Source of the DNA: Chitinophagales bacterium
Lineage (GTDB): Bacteria; Bacteroidota; Bacteroidia; Chitinophagales; JADIYW01
NCBI GenBank assembly: GCA_023957215.1
Contig: JAMLHH010000023.1
Coordinates: forward strand, 1 to 45,885
Length of the DNA stretch: 45,885 bases
Direction of reading: 5' to 3'
A program made the translations under genes and the position numbers. Positions 18,188 to 27,227 of the stretch are shown here, piece by piece. Positions within the stretch are counted from its first letter, which is position 1. Each line of letters opens with the position of its first letter. The notes below the pieces were generated by a model that worked only from the letters and a program-made list of their open reading frames with translations, was not told the origin of the DNA and ran no database searches.

Positions 18188-18836
18188 TTATTTTTTATTG
18201 ATGTAAGTTAAAAATTCCTGTTTAATATTCTCATTTTCAAATTGTCCGGAAAAACTTGCTGTGGTGGTCATGCTGTTGGTATCTCTAATACCTCTTGAGG
18301 CCACACACAAGTGATTCGCTTCTATAACAACAGCTACATCATTATGGTTTAAAATTTCTTTTAATCCTTCTATAATTTGGAGATTTAACCGCTCTTGTAC
18401 CTGTGGACGGGAAGCATAATACTGCACAATTCTATTGATTTTTGAAAGTCCAATGACCTTATCATGTGGAATAGGTAAGCTACATGTACTTTTCCGATAA
18501 TCGGTACAAAATGATGTTCGCAATGGGGAGTAGAGTGTGATATTTTTTTCTATCAACATTTTATCATAACCATACTTATTATCAAAAAGGCTGATACTCG
18601 GTTTGTTTTTAGGATGTAGTCCACTAAAAATTTCTTGAACATACATCTTAGCCACACGTCTAGGTGTATCATTTAGACTGTCATCACTCAAATCCAAGCC
18701 CAAAGTTCCTGATGATTTGGACTAAAGTGGCGAGCAATTTTTTCATTTTTTCTTCATCATCTAATGCAAACACTTTTTCAGTTAGCGGTGTGTTATACAA
18801 AGCGCTGTTTAATTTGGGATTGAGTACTCCTAACAT
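18188..18836 (-). pseudogene. folE: GTP cyclohydrolase I, frameshifted
   Basis: GTP cyclohydrolase I converts GTP to 7,8-dihydroneopterin triphosphate for folate or pterin synthesis. The C-terminal half is clearly FolE (KVIGLSKINRIVQYYASRPQ, then HLCVASRGIRDTNS). The conserved zinc/active-site piece CEHHFVPIIGKVHVAY is present at about 18474-18522 but in another frame, so one shift lies in 18523-18530 and a compensating one near 18471-18476. A third shift near 18704 separates the N-terminal part, which starts at ATG 18836 (MLGVLNPKLNSALYNTP). Repaired length is about 216 residues, normal for the family. As read, the unshifted frame replaces the zinc motif with unrelated residues, so the product would be inactive. 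Sequence error is a serious alternative. Confidence 0.85.
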
Positions 18837-18846
18837 GATTCCGTTC

Positions 18847-19516
18847 TTATAATCTGTTGATTAATTTCATTACTTTTTCTGTCATTGGATCACAATACAG
18901 TGCGTGATAATCAAATAATTCCGTAGTGGAATAGGATATTTCTAATTTGTTTCTGAGCATTTCTTTGGCTCTACTCAATCTTACTTTTACATTCGCCTCA
19001 CTGATGTTTAACAACTCTGCCGTTTCTGCCACATTCATTTGATTGATTTCTCTCAATGAAAACACCATGCGATAATCATCGGGAATCTGCATCAACACCT
19101 CTTCGATGATACCATTTAATTCATTTCTTCTTACAATTCTCTCAGTAGATTGATGAACCACTGTTAAACATAGTTTCCTCATTGTCGTTTATTTCTCTCA
19201 TCACTTCGTTTTTAAAACTTAATTTATTATTCTTTTTAAAACAATTGTTGAGCATGGATCCTATTGATCCAAGTTTTCAAGAAAACTTGTGAGCGACTCC
19301 TTCAAATTGTGCCAAACTTTTAAAACATTGATATAAAGCTTCTTGCATCAAGTCTTCTGTGTCATCGTGATTGTATTTGTACGAACGACCAATCTTATAC
19401 AAATACGGATTATATCTGCGCACGATCAACTCAAATAAAACTCTCTCTCCATCCAAAATTCTTGCAATAATCTCTTGCTCTGAAAGTTGCAGGTTTTTAT
19501 CTATTAAGGTTTCCAT
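18847..19516 (-). pseudogene. ECF-type RNA polymerase sigma factor, frameshifted
   Basis: Two open pieces, 19277-19516 and 18847-19182, are the sigma region 2 and region 4 halves of one extracytoplasmic-function sigma factor. The first has LFELIVRRYNPYLYKIG and DTEDLMQEALYQCFKSLAQFEG. The second has IPDDYRMVFSLREINQMNVA and the helix-turn-helix NISEANVKVRLSRAKEMLR. The residues between them are found in other frames (ending KTWINRI, then MLNNCFKKNNKLSF to NSGSS), giving shifts near 19291-19302, 19253-19263 and 19145-19175. Repaired length is about 223 residues. No anti-sigma factor is adjacent. The folE start is 10 bases downstream, so the two were probably one transcript. The protein as read would be split and non-functional. 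Confidence 0.82.
19256..19288. repeat. two adjacent perfect inverted repeats inside the sigma gene
   Basis: GGATC-CTATT-GATCC (19256-19270) is directly followed by AAGTTTTC-AA-GAAAACTT (19271-19288). Both lie between two of the frameshift points of the sigma factor gene, where the conserved protein pattern seems to contain extra residues. They could be a sequence or assembly artefact, or a small insertion scar. Confidence 0.45.
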
Positions 19517-19789
19517 TTTGACGATTTGATTTAAAGTTAAGATTTATTCAGTTGTCTCTCTTATAGAGTCAACGAGAAAGTAAAAAGTTACAATATCCAA
19601 AAATTTTTAATTTGGGCGTGACGGCTGATAGTTTTGAAACTTCTAAAGAGCATAGCAATGAGCATTGGGATCTTTCCTCTTCATTTTTAGTTTGGTTAGA
19701 GAACTGTTAATAGTAATACTGTGCTTATCTCATTGCTCAAGGTTGGCAAACAAATCTAATGATCACTCGAAATGTACTAATTTACAACA

Positions 19790-21028
19790 CTATCCAACTA
19801 TCATTCCCAATCGTTTTAAATCTTCCCAAAATAAGGGATAGGATTTGCTGACGACATCAGGTTCGGCGATGAGAATTTCATTTGTTATAAGGGAGAGCGG
19901 AGCGATGGACATGGCCATCCTGTGATCTTCGTAAGTCGATATTTGTGGTAGGGGAAAGACATCCTTATTAAACGTTTCTGCTTGCAAAAACCAATGATTT
20001 TCAGCAACACTACCTTTAAGTCTGACACCATATTTACCTAATTCCGTATCTAATGCAGCGACTCTGTCCGTTTCCTTGATGAGCAAAGTCTTCAAACCTT
20101 TTAATTGGGTATTGATCTTCTTCGCTGCAAGGGCCACAATGACAGTTTGTGCGAGATCGGGACATTCGATAAAATCATATTCAAATGTATCCGGTAATGT
20201 ATTCTCCCTTTTGCTCAGGAAAATACGATGGTCTTTGTATTCGGTTTTTACAAAAGGTGCAAAAATATCAGCAATAACAGCATCTCCTTGGGTACTTTCT
20301 TGTGAAAGTCCATTCAATTGGATTTGTGCTTCATCGGCAAGAAATACGATGGAATAATAATAAGAAGCAGCACTCCAATCTGCCTCCACGAAGAAATCTC
20401 TGGCTTGATATTCACTAGACCAGATTGTAATGATATTCTTTTCAAATAATGTAGAAATACCAAAGTATTTCATCAATTTGAGTGTCATTTGTATATAAGG
20501 TAGTGAAACAATTTCACCGACTAATTCAAGTTGTAACCCATTTTCTAATTGTGGTGCAATCAATAATAAAGCTGTAATAAACTGACTACTTGTACTGGCC
20601 GGAATTGATATTTTTCCACCTTCTAACTTTTTACCTTTTATTTTTAAAGGAGGATAGCCTTCTTCTTTTTCATAAGAAATGTCGGCACCTAATTCCCGTA
20701 ACGCATCTACTAATACGCGAATAGGTCTTTTTTGCATTCTTTCCGAACCCGTCAAAATGACTTCTCTATTTTCCTGTGTAGCTAAATAAGCAGTGAGAAA
20801 TCTATAAGTTGTCCCTCCGGCACCGGCATCTAAATAAGAGCTGTTACTATCCAATAAATTTTTTAGTGTGACGGTGTCATCCGCATTGGAAAGATTGTCT
20901 ATATTGACATTGCCTTTGCACAAGGACTTGATAATAAGCACTCTGTTAGAAATACTTTTTGAGCCATTGAGAGTGACTTCCCCTTTTACAATTTTATCTT
21001 TTGGTGCTTTTATTTGATACACTTTCAT
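19790..21028 (-). CDS. aroA: 5-enolpyruvylshikimate-3-phosphate synthase
   Basis: Transfers the enolpyruvyl group of phosphoenolpyruvate to shikimate-3-phosphate, the sixth step of the shikimate pathway, in the cytoplasm. The substrate motif GSKSISNR is at residues 22-29. LDAGAGGTTYRFL, a variant of GNAGT..R, contacts phosphoenolpyruvate, KETDR matches the conserved KE.DR, and the C-terminal EDHRMAMS is intact. The length of 412 residues is slightly short but within the family range. The start codon overlaps the aroB stop by four bases (21025-21028), giving translational coupling. It is the last gene of a four-gene minus-strand operon. The adjacent sigma/folE block is downstream and disrupted. 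Confidence 0.96.
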   Translation of the reverse strand: MKVYQIKAPKDKIVKGEVTLNGSKSISNRVLIIKSLCKGNVNIDNLSNADDTVTLKNLLDSNSSYLDAGAGGTTYRFLTAYLATQENREVILTGSERMQKRPIRVLVDALRELGADISYEKEEGYPPLKIKGKKLEGGKISIPASTSSQFITALLLIAPQLENGLQLELVGEIVSLPYIQMTLKLMKYFGISTLFEKNIITIWSSEYQARDFFVEADWSAASYYYSIVFLADEAQIQLNGLSQESTQGDAVIADIFAPFVKTEYKDHRIFLSKRENTLPDTFEYDFIECPDLAQTVIVALAAKKINTQLKGLKTLLIKETDRVAALDTELGKYGVRLKGSVAENHWFLQAETFNKDVFPLPQISTYEDHRMAMSIAPLSLITNEILIAEPDVVSKSYPLFWEDLKRLGMIVG

Positions 21029-22101
21029 GCTAAACTCCTATAATAATTGAATGCTTTTTGGAATAGCTCTTTTGTGATTTCTACATCTATATCCGGTTGA
21101 CCTATTGCTTTGAGTACGACGGCTAAAATTTGCCGGTTTTGATTCTTTTTATCTAAAAGCATTGCTTCCCAGATAGTAGATTCACTACCTTCCGGTATAT
21201 TATAATGTCCGTAATGAAGAGTCAGCACTTTGACAATTTCTTCCAAATCTTTTTGCGGGAATCCCGATGTGAGAGTGCCGATATAGGCTTCCATGATCAT
21301 CCCCACAGCAATAGCTTCACCATGAAAAAGCGGATTTTCATCTTTTTGTAGTGAATTAGCTTCTATGGCGTGACCGATGGTATGACCAAAGTTTAGTATC
21401 TTTCTCCAACCTTTTTCGTAAGGATCGGTCTCCACGACTTGCTTTTTGACTAAAAGCGAATCGTATAAAACTTGCTCAAAATCGGTAGGTGGTAATTCGG
21501 TGGCTTCGCTAAGTATTTTCCATTGTATGGGTGATTGTATCAATGCGTGTTTGAAAATTTCTGCAAAGCCGTTTACAATTTGTCTCTTGTCCAAAGTCTC
21601 TAACCAGACCGTACTCATCAACACCAAAACAGGATTCTTAAAAACACCGATTAAGTTTTTGCCATATTTAAAATCGACACCTAATTTTCCACCTATGGAA
21701 GAGTCCACTTGTGAAAGCACTGTTGTAGGTACTTGGATAAAATCTATCCCGCGTTTGTAACAAGCGGCAGAAAATCCGCCCATATCGCCGATGACACCAC
21801 CGCCAAGATTGATGAGTACTGCTTTTCTGTCTGCGTGTGCCTTTAACATTTTAGCCCAAATTTCTTGACAAGCATCTAAATTTTTGTTGCTTTCGCCGTC
21901 CGGTGTTTCTATCAGTATGGCAGACTTTAATTCGGGTAAAAGTTCTAAAAGTTTGGGATAACATAATTTGGCTGTATGACTGTCAGCCAAAATGAGTATC
22001 TGGCTGTATTTTTTTTCTTTTAGAAAAGCGCTTAAATAGGTAAGACTTTCATCAAAGATGATGTAATAATCGTCTAAACGTATTGATTGGGCTGTCTTCA
22101 T
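21025..22101 (-). CDS. aroB: 3-dehydroquinate synthase
   Basis: Converts DAHP to 3-dehydroquinate, the second step of the shikimate pathway, using NAD and a divalent metal. GGGVIGD at residues 100-106, QVPTTVLS at 123-130, SSIGGKLGVDF and KNLIGVF are the hallmark NAD and active-site motifs, and NFGHTIGHAIE contains metal-binding histidines. Its 358 residues are normal. The ATG shares a base with the stop codon of the upstream ABM-fold gene, and its own stop overlaps aroA, so the three are translationally coupled. Having aroB and aroA side by side fits coordinated supply of chorismate for aromatic amino acids and folate. Confidence 0.96.
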   Translation of the reverse strand: MKTAQSIRLDDYYIIFDESLTYLSAFLKEKKYSQILILADSHTAKLCYPKLLELLPELKSAILIETPDGESNKNLDACQEIWAKMLKAHADRKAVLINLGGGVIGDMGGFSAACYKRGIDFIQVPTTVLSQVDSSIGGKLGVDFKYGKNLIGVFKNPVLVLMSTVWLETLDKRQIVNGFAEIFKHALIQSPIQWKILSEATELPPTDFEQVLYDSLLVKKQVVETDPYEKGWRKILNFGHTIGHAIEANSLQKDENPLFHGEAIAVGMIMEAYIGTLTSGFPQKDLEEIVKVLTLHYGHYNIPEGSESTIWEAMLLDKKNQNRQILAVVLKAIGQPDIDVEITKELFQKAFNYYRSLA

Positions 22102-22397
22102 TATTCTAAAACTGCAATTTTGTGGTTAGACCAAGCTTCGGGTTTACCGTCAAATTTTGTTTTGGCTTCTGACCAAAAACCTCTAAAAAAATCGGAATAG
22201 CGATATTTGTCAAGTGCGTTTTGATCCTCCCAATAACTATATGTGAAAACGATATTGGGCTGATTGATATCTTGTAAAAGTTCTAAATATTGACAACCTT
22301 CAAAAGACCTGATTTGCGGAGCCATTCTATCAAAAAAGGTTTTAAATTCTTCGACTACCTCTTGATTGAGTATCAATTTTACTATTCTAACTATCAT
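22101..22397 (-). CDS. ABM-domain (antibiotic biosynthesis monooxygenase fold) protein
   Basis: A 98-residue single-domain dimeric alpha-beta barrel protein. The start IVRIVKLILN, the central FEGCQYLELLQDI, and the end with SYWEDQNALDKYRYSDFF are typical of small ABM/YgiN-like proteins. These include quinone or heme-related monooxygenases and many members with no known substrate. The frame is open to 22415, but ATG 22397 begins the conserved first strand and is preferred. It overlaps the end of the SAM hydroxide adenosyltransferase by 11 bases, and its stop shares a base with the aroB start. The function in this operon is unknown. Confidence 0.8.
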   Translation of the reverse strand: MIVRIVKLILNQEVVEEFKTFFDRMAPQIRSFEGCQYLELLQDINQPNIVFTYSYWEDQNALDKYRYSDFFRGFWSEAKTKFDGKPEAWSNHKIAVLE

Positions 22398-23160
22398 AAA
22401 AAAATATTTTAACAATATTGCCGAATTTTATTCCGAAAAGTTTATCTGCCGGTCCTTCATTCATCGCTATTTCCAAATAACCTGAATCGTTGATTCTACA
22501 TAACTTTTCTCCTCTATCTACTTCGTGAAAGTGATTGGAAAATTCCTTGATGACAAAATTTTCGCTGTATTTCAAATCAAAGGCATTAAAACGGTCAAAA
22601 TACGGCATTAAATCCGATATATGTATATTGGTGATGATATTGCCAAATTTATCTACATAAGCGACATGTCCTTCTATGATAGAATCTTGGGTAGAAACTT
22701 TCCATTTCGCCTTTTTTATGATATTCTCTTTTTCAAAAGAAATATTTTCAAGAGTGTTATTGAGGATAGATTTGAGAGTCACGGCATAAATCTCATCAGA
22801 TTTGAAGGCATCTACTTTTTTGAAATCTATCGCTCTTACCCAGTCATACTTATTTTCACTTATCAAAGAAAGTAAGCCATTGTCAGGGGTCAAAAACAAA
22901 TGATGACGGTATTGCGCTAATAGCAGACCTTGTGCTTCAAGACCGGTCTCATTTACCCGTACAATATGAATGCTTCCTTTGGGAAAACTGTAAAAAGAGT
23001 TTTTGATGTTGAATGCGCCATCAATAATGTCAAAGTTTCTTACTTGATGGGTGATATCAACTAGTTGGATAGACTCATTATGAGATAGCAAATATCCCTT
23101 GAATCTGCCGACATAAAAGTCTTTATTCCCAAAATCAGTAGTTAAAGTGACAAAAGGCAT
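22387..23160 (-). CDS. SAM hydroxide adenosyltransferase (DUF62 family)
   Basis: A 257-residue member of the fluorinase/duf62 family, which hydrolyses S-adenosylmethionine to adenosine and methionine using an activated hydroxide. The N-terminal LTTDFG (Asp9), the VDITH segment and the later DKFGNIITNI are characteristic. The fluorinase-specific loop is not evident, which supports the hydroxide-using type. It is the first gene of the operon leading into aroB and aroA and has a good promoter just upstream. The biological reason for SAM breakdown next to the shikimate genes is not known. Confidence 0.9.
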   Translation of the reverse strand: MPFVTLTTDFGNKDFYVGRFKGYLLSHNESIQLVDITHQVRNFDIIDGAFNIKNSFYSFPKGSIHIVRVNETGLEAQGLLLAQYRHHLFLTPDNGLLSLISENKYDWVRAIDFKKVDAFKSDEIYAVTLKSILNNTLENISFEKENIIKKAKWKVSTQDSIIEGHVAYVDKFGNIITNIHISDLMPYFDRFNAFDLKYSENFVIKEFSNHFHEVDRGEKLCRINDSGYLEIAMNEGPADKLFGIKFGNIVKIFFYDS

Positions 23161-23192
23161 ATTAAAATCTAAAAAAAGTCTATATTGATTTG

Positions 23193-23222
23193 CAAAAATA
23201 AATATAATTGAGCGAAATCAAG
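23193..23222 (-). promoter_or_regulatory. promoter of the SAM adenosyltransferase-aroB-aroA operon
   Basis: On the minus strand, TATTTTTG (23193-23200) matches the -7 consensus exactly. CTTG (23219-23222) lies 18 bases upstream, one mismatch from TTTG. Transcription would start near 23188, leaving a leader of about 28 bases. The -33 box lies inside the first codons of the divergent phoH gene. Confidence 0.6.
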
Positions 23223-24167
23223 ATAAATATAGAGACTGTTCATCCAATAGAATTTTTGGGTAACAATCATTCTCGTTTAAAAATCATCAAAGAAGCTTTT
23301 CCGACGTTAAGAATTGCGATGAGAGGTGACAAAATTATTGCTCTTGGAGATGACGAACATCTGCAAGTTTTTGAACAGAAAATAATGAATATCATTGAGT
23401 TGTATGAGCAGTTGGGAAGTATTTCGGATAGGCAGGTAGAGGAGATGATGAAAGGCGAAACTTCTATTTCATCGGAAGTCTCCATCAAAAAAAGTGATAT
23501 ATTGGTCTATGGTAATTATGGAAAAAATATTAAAGCCAAAACCAAAAATCAAAAAAAGTTGGTGGAATTGTCGGAAAAGAACGATATTTTGTTTGCCATC
23601 GGACCTGCCGGAACAGGAAAAACTTATACTGCTGTGGCTTTAGCCGTGAGAGCTTTAAAAAACAAATGGGTGAATAAAATTATTTTGGCTCGCCCCGCCG
23701 TTGAAGCAGGTGAAAGTCTGGGCTTTTTACCAGGAGATTTGAAAGAAAAAGTAGATCCTTATTTACGACCTTTGTACGATGCCTTGGATGATATGATACG
23801 ACCTGAAAAATTAGCATATTATATGACCAATCGAATCATTGAGATTGCACCTTTGGCATATATGAGAGGGCGGACTTTGGACAATGCATTTATTATCTTA
23901 GATGAAGCTCAAAATACGACCATGCCGCAATTGAAAATGTTTCTGACCCGGATTGGTGCCAATGCCAGATGTATCATCACGGGCGATTTGACACAAATAG
24001 ATTTGCCCAAAAATCAACAATCAGGTCTTTTTAAGACGACTGAGATTTTAAAAAACATAAAAGGTATAAAAACTGTTCAATTGGATAAAAATGATGTGGC
24101 CAGACACAGACTTGTGAAAGATATCATCGAAGCTTTTGAAAAAGAGGGTAAAAAAGAAGAAAAGTAG
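23208..24167 (+). CDS. PhoH family ATPase
   Basis: A 319-residue cytoplasmic P-loop protein. An N-terminal KH-like region (about 1-80) precedes the PhoH core with Walker A GPAGTGKT at 132-139, the family motif ARPAVEAGESLGFLPGD at 161-177 and Walker B ILDEAQNT at 230-237. PhoH proteins are linked to RNA metabolism and phosphate-stress responses, but their exact reaction is not settled. The start is a TTG at 23208, with no in-frame ATG closer to the conserved N-terminus. It is divergent from the SAM adenosyltransferase operon and followed after 18 bases by the FAD-binding-like gene. Confidence 0.93.
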   Translation: MSEIKINIETVHPIEFLGNNHSRLKIIKEAFPTLRIAMRGDKIIALGDDEHLQVFEQKIMNIIELYEQLGSISDRQVEEMMKGETSISSEVSIKKSDILVYGNYGKNIKAKTKNQKKLVELSEKNDILFAIGPAGTGKTYTAVALAVRALKNKWVNKIILARPAVEAGESLGFLPGDLKEKVDPYLRPLYDALDDMIRPEKLAYYMTNRIIEIAPLAYMRGRTLDNAFIILDEAQNTTMPQLKMFLTRIGANARCIITGDLTQIDLPKNQQSGLFKTTEILKNIKGIKTVQLDKNDVARHRLVKDIIEAFEKEGKKEEK

Positions 24168-24185
24168 AAAGAAGTAAGAAATACA

Positions 24186-25718
24186 TTGGGAATACGAAAA
24201 GACATAAAATCTTTGATTAAAAATGTGAAAGTAAAGCCGTTTGTAGATTTGGCTGTACAAGAGTGGAGTTCTTTTAGGGAAAAATGGAAAGAGACGACTG
24301 AACTTGAAACAGAAACTTCTTCCAAATCATCCAAAGTGCTAAAAGCCGAAAAACATAAGATAGAAGAAAATATCAAAGATATTTTTGCCGGTATTCCTGC
24401 AAGGCGTATTTCGTTCCAGCCCAAAGAGAGAAAACTGACGGCAATAGGTGAAAACCATTCATTGGAAAATATCTTTAAAGGTGAATATACGGTGCCGGAT
24501 CTTGTCATCCATCCTATCAATAGCAAGGAAATCTTGGAGGTTTTTATTCAAGCGGGAAGAAGCAAGGTGCAGTTGTTTCCTTTTATCACGGATAGCGTTC
24601 TCTATCAAAAAAATGAATCTGAAGAGAAGACGGTCTGTATGCTTAAAATGGATTTATTGAATAAAATATTGGAATTTTCGCCGGAACATCATTTTATCAG
24701 ACTTCAAACAGGAATCCGTATCAAAGAGGTGGATATATTCCTGAATGCAAAAGGTTTTGAATTGAGCCAAGATGTGACAGGTAAAGAAGATTTGACTGTT
24801 TTGGACTTGCTTCATCAAAGCAATCTATTGTATCCCAAAATTATTCGTGCAGAAGTTCTGACACCTCTGGGAGCAGTAGAAATCAATAAGGAAGATGCTT
24901 TGAAATCCTTATTTTTACAAACTAATCAAAACTTAGGCATTTTCTCCAATATCTCATTGAGCATTAGGCAATTACCTATACATGAGAGGAAAATGAGTGC
25001 ATACACCGAAAATTTGGAAACAGTTTCTGTACTGATAAAAAGATTGCACGAAAGCGGATTGGGTTTTGACAAAATAAGAATATCAAATTGCCGGTCGGAC
25101 GAAGTCTTTTTGAATGCTACATTTTGGAACAATGAAACTCTGCAAGAAGATATTGTAAAAATACTTTTTGCAGATAGGGAGAATAAGGTAGAAGAAAAAG
25201 TTTTACTTCATCTTAGTTTTGCCGAATATGAACACAGTCTTTCCTCTACTATTCTAAAAACTAAACAGACGATACAAAAACTCAACGGACACATACTTTC
25301 TAAACAGCACGATAATTCTTTGGGGAATTATGTTGAAAACTTTGTATTGTTAAAAGAAAAAATAGACCCAAAAGAGATTTTTCATTTTTCCTTTTCTAAA
25401 ACGATTCTTGTTGAGAAAATGAGTGAAGAAGAGCAAAATATTTCAAGAGTAATAAAAAGAGCAACTGTTTCTACAAAAAATAAATTAAAGTATCATATTC
25501 AATTCTCAAAACTCAATTATCCTTACATTGAAGTGGAAGTTTTTGTTTTAGGAAGAATAAAGAATGAAAAGGATAGCGATATTTATCTCACTACATATAA
25601 ATATTTACATCGCTCTATGAAAGACAATCATAATAAATCTTCCGGAATCCACGAAGAGATTTTGGCTTTTGTGAAAGAAAAGACCGACGTGGACAAGGTG
25701 TTGAAAATGAGAGAGTGA
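24186..25718 (+). CDS. degenerate FAD-binding (PCMH-type) oxidoreductase-like protein
   Basis: A 510-residue protein whose middle (about 105-265) follows the pattern of the FAD-binding domain of vanillyl-alcohol oxidase / alkyl-DHAP synthase type enzymes. VPDLVIHPINSKEI resembles the P..VV.P.s.eEv start, LKMDLLNKILEFSPEHH resembles the vldl.rln.ilei.pe strand, and RLQTGIRIKEVDIFLNAKGF the v..G....el...L...G segment. The glycine-rich loop (GGGTS-like) and the GG.i...a segment that hold FAD are not recognisable. It may have lost cofactor binding or be a very distant relative. The C-terminal half has no recognised domain. The start is a TTG, 18 bases after phoH. The homology call is inference from pattern, not an alignment. 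Confidence 0.5.
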   Translation: MGIRKDIKSLIKNVKVKPFVDLAVQEWSSFREKWKETTELETETSSKSSKVLKAEKHKIEENIKDIFAGIPARRISFQPKERKLTAIGENHSLENIFKGEYTVPDLVIHPINSKEILEVFIQAGRSKVQLFPFITDSVLYQKNESEEKTVCMLKMDLLNKILEFSPEHHFIRLQTGIRIKEVDIFLNAKGFELSQDVTGKEDLTVLDLLHQSNLLYPKIIRAEVLTPLGAVEINKEDALKSLFLQTNQNLGIFSNISLSIRQLPIHERKMSAYTENLETVSVLIKRLHESGLGFDKIRISNCRSDEVFLNATFWNNETLQEDIVKILFADRENKVEEKVLLHLSFAEYEHSLSSTILKTKQTIQKLNGHILSKQHDNSLGNYVENFVLLKEKIDPKEIFHFSFSKTILVEKMSEEEQNISRVIKRATVSTKNKLKYHIQFSKLNYPYIEVEVFVLGRIKNEKDSDIYLTTYKYLHRSMKDNHNKSSGIHEEILAFVKEKTDVDKVLKMRE

Positions 25719-25760
25719 GGCACTTTGTCCCTGATTAAATAAGTTTTTAAATAATTTCTA

Positions 25761-27140
25761 TTATACCTTTTTTACTCTTCTTTTCCCGCCAAAAGAGAAA
25801 GAAGCATAGAGATTGATTCCTGTATATTTATTTTTGATGATGGATGAAATGATATTAGATGAACCTAAAGAAAACTGGTTAAATCTGATACCTGCACCGC
25901 CCGTAAATTCGTTGTATCTATCCCAAGATATAGGTACATAAACGCTGATAAGTTTGGTCTCAAACCTTGGAACAAGTGTAAATTGATTAGGTAAATTTGC
26001 CAAACCGACACGTTTCTTGAAATCGTAGGGATTGATTTGGATTCCACCATACACATAAAATTTAGGTAAAACTCGGAGATCGATATAAGTGTGCAAAGTA
26101 GAAGGTAAAACGATATTGTTTTTGCCACCGGTAAAAGTCCGTGTACCCAAAGAGTCTAAAGTTTTTCCTATGTTTTCAAAACTGACTTCGTCTATATCTA
26201 TGTCATTGAGTGGCACATATTGGTTGTTTCCTTTAAAATAAAAGCTGTTAGAACCATTGATTTGTTTTAGTGTGCCAAAATCATTGAGTGCCACGCCTAC
26301 CTTGAATGAATAACCTTTTGTCAGCCTTGAAGCTTTGTATGTATATTCCACACCTGCATCAATAGCCCAGCCGTCAGGAGACCAATCGTGTTTTAACTTT
26401 CTACCATGTAGATCATCAGAAATGATAAAATCTAATTCTGAATGATGGACATTCACCGAGCGATGAGTAATACTTTCTATCTTGTCTAAATTGATTTTTC
26501 TACCATCTATTGTTGAATAAAGGATTTTGTCTAAAAGTTTAAAATTAATACCGGCGGAAAGTTGGTGCTTTTCTCCATTGATAATTTTTCTGGCAAAGGC
26601 AATGTTGTACTCCGCATAAGCATTGATAGAAACTGAAAATCTTTCATTTTTTAAATCGGGATAAGACAAAAAATCATCATAATAATTAAAAAGTGCATAA
26701 GCCAAGTCTTCATTCAAATCGTTGATACTGGAAACTTCTTTGATACGTGAACCGACAGCTATACTGTTTTTTCCAAAATTGATTAAAAAACTCGGACCTC
26801 GAATATCAGAATGCAGATTGAGATATTTTCGCTCGCCATCCATATTGATTTTAAAGAAACTCCAAGGATTAAATTCCTTAAAAATACCTTTTAAACTGGC
26901 AGTTTTTACCATGTTATTCCCGACAGTAAAATCTGTACTCAGGATATTGATTTGCCATCTCAAATCGCTATTCGTCAAAGCTCCGGGATTAAAATAAGTC
27001 ACTTTTAGCGGATCGTATTGGGATAGGTGAGGCCCCATAAAAGCTTGTGCCTGCATATTTTGGTGAAAAAGCAGAATGACGATACTTGATAGGGAAAATA
27101 ATTTGAAAATATATTTAAAGGTTTTATCTATAATCATCAT
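25761..27140 (-). CDS. DUF5723 family outer-membrane protein
   Basis: A 459-residue exported protein with a signal peptide (about residues 1-32, ending MQAQA). Near the N-terminus, VTYFNPGALTNSDLRWQINI matches the start of DUF5723, where an FNP-containing stretch precedes a barrel. The rest alternates short strands and turns with many aromatic residues and ends in a basic tail (GGKRRVKKV), consistent with an outer-membrane beta-barrel. DUF5723 has no established function. It is 87 bases downstream of the MerR gene on the same strand and may be read from the M23/MerR transcript. Confidence 0.72.
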   Translation of the reverse strand: MMIIDKTFKYIFKLFSLSSIVILLFHQNMQAQAFMGPHLSQYDPLKVTYFNPGALTNSDLRWQINILSTDFTVGNNMVKTASLKGIFKEFNPWSFFKINMDGERKYLNLHSDIRGPSFLINFGKNSIAVGSRIKEVSSINDLNEDLAYALFNYYDDFLSYPDLKNERFSVSINAYAEYNIAFARKIINGEKHQLSAGINFKLLDKILYSTIDGRKINLDKIESITHRSVNVHHSELDFIISDDLHGRKLKHDWSPDGWAIDAGVEYTYKASRLTKGYSFKVGVALNDFGTLKQINGSNSFYFKGNNQYVPLNDIDIDEVSFENIGKTLDSLGTRTFTGGKNNIVLPSTLHTYIDLRVLPKFYVYGGIQINPYDFKKRVGLANLPNQFTLVPRFETKLISVYVPISWDRYNEFTGGAGIRFNQFSLGSSNIISSIIKNKYTGINLYASFSFGGKRRVKKV

Positions 27141-27227
27141 AAGATTGTTTTATACAACTAAAGATAGTGTTTTGAATGCATAGAATAGGTATATTGATTC
27201 AGATATAAACTTTAAGTTGTAAAATCT

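Noticed and set aside
19640..19740. Inverted repeat around AGCAATGAGC and TCTCATTGCT in the gap upstream of the sigma gene
   Set aside because: The arms match imperfectly and are about 75 bases apart; no convincing structure or function.
24077..24526. 149-codon minus-strand ORF across the phoH/FAD-like gene boundary
   Set aside because: Low-complexity Ser/Phe-rich antisense reading over two convincing plus-strand genes.
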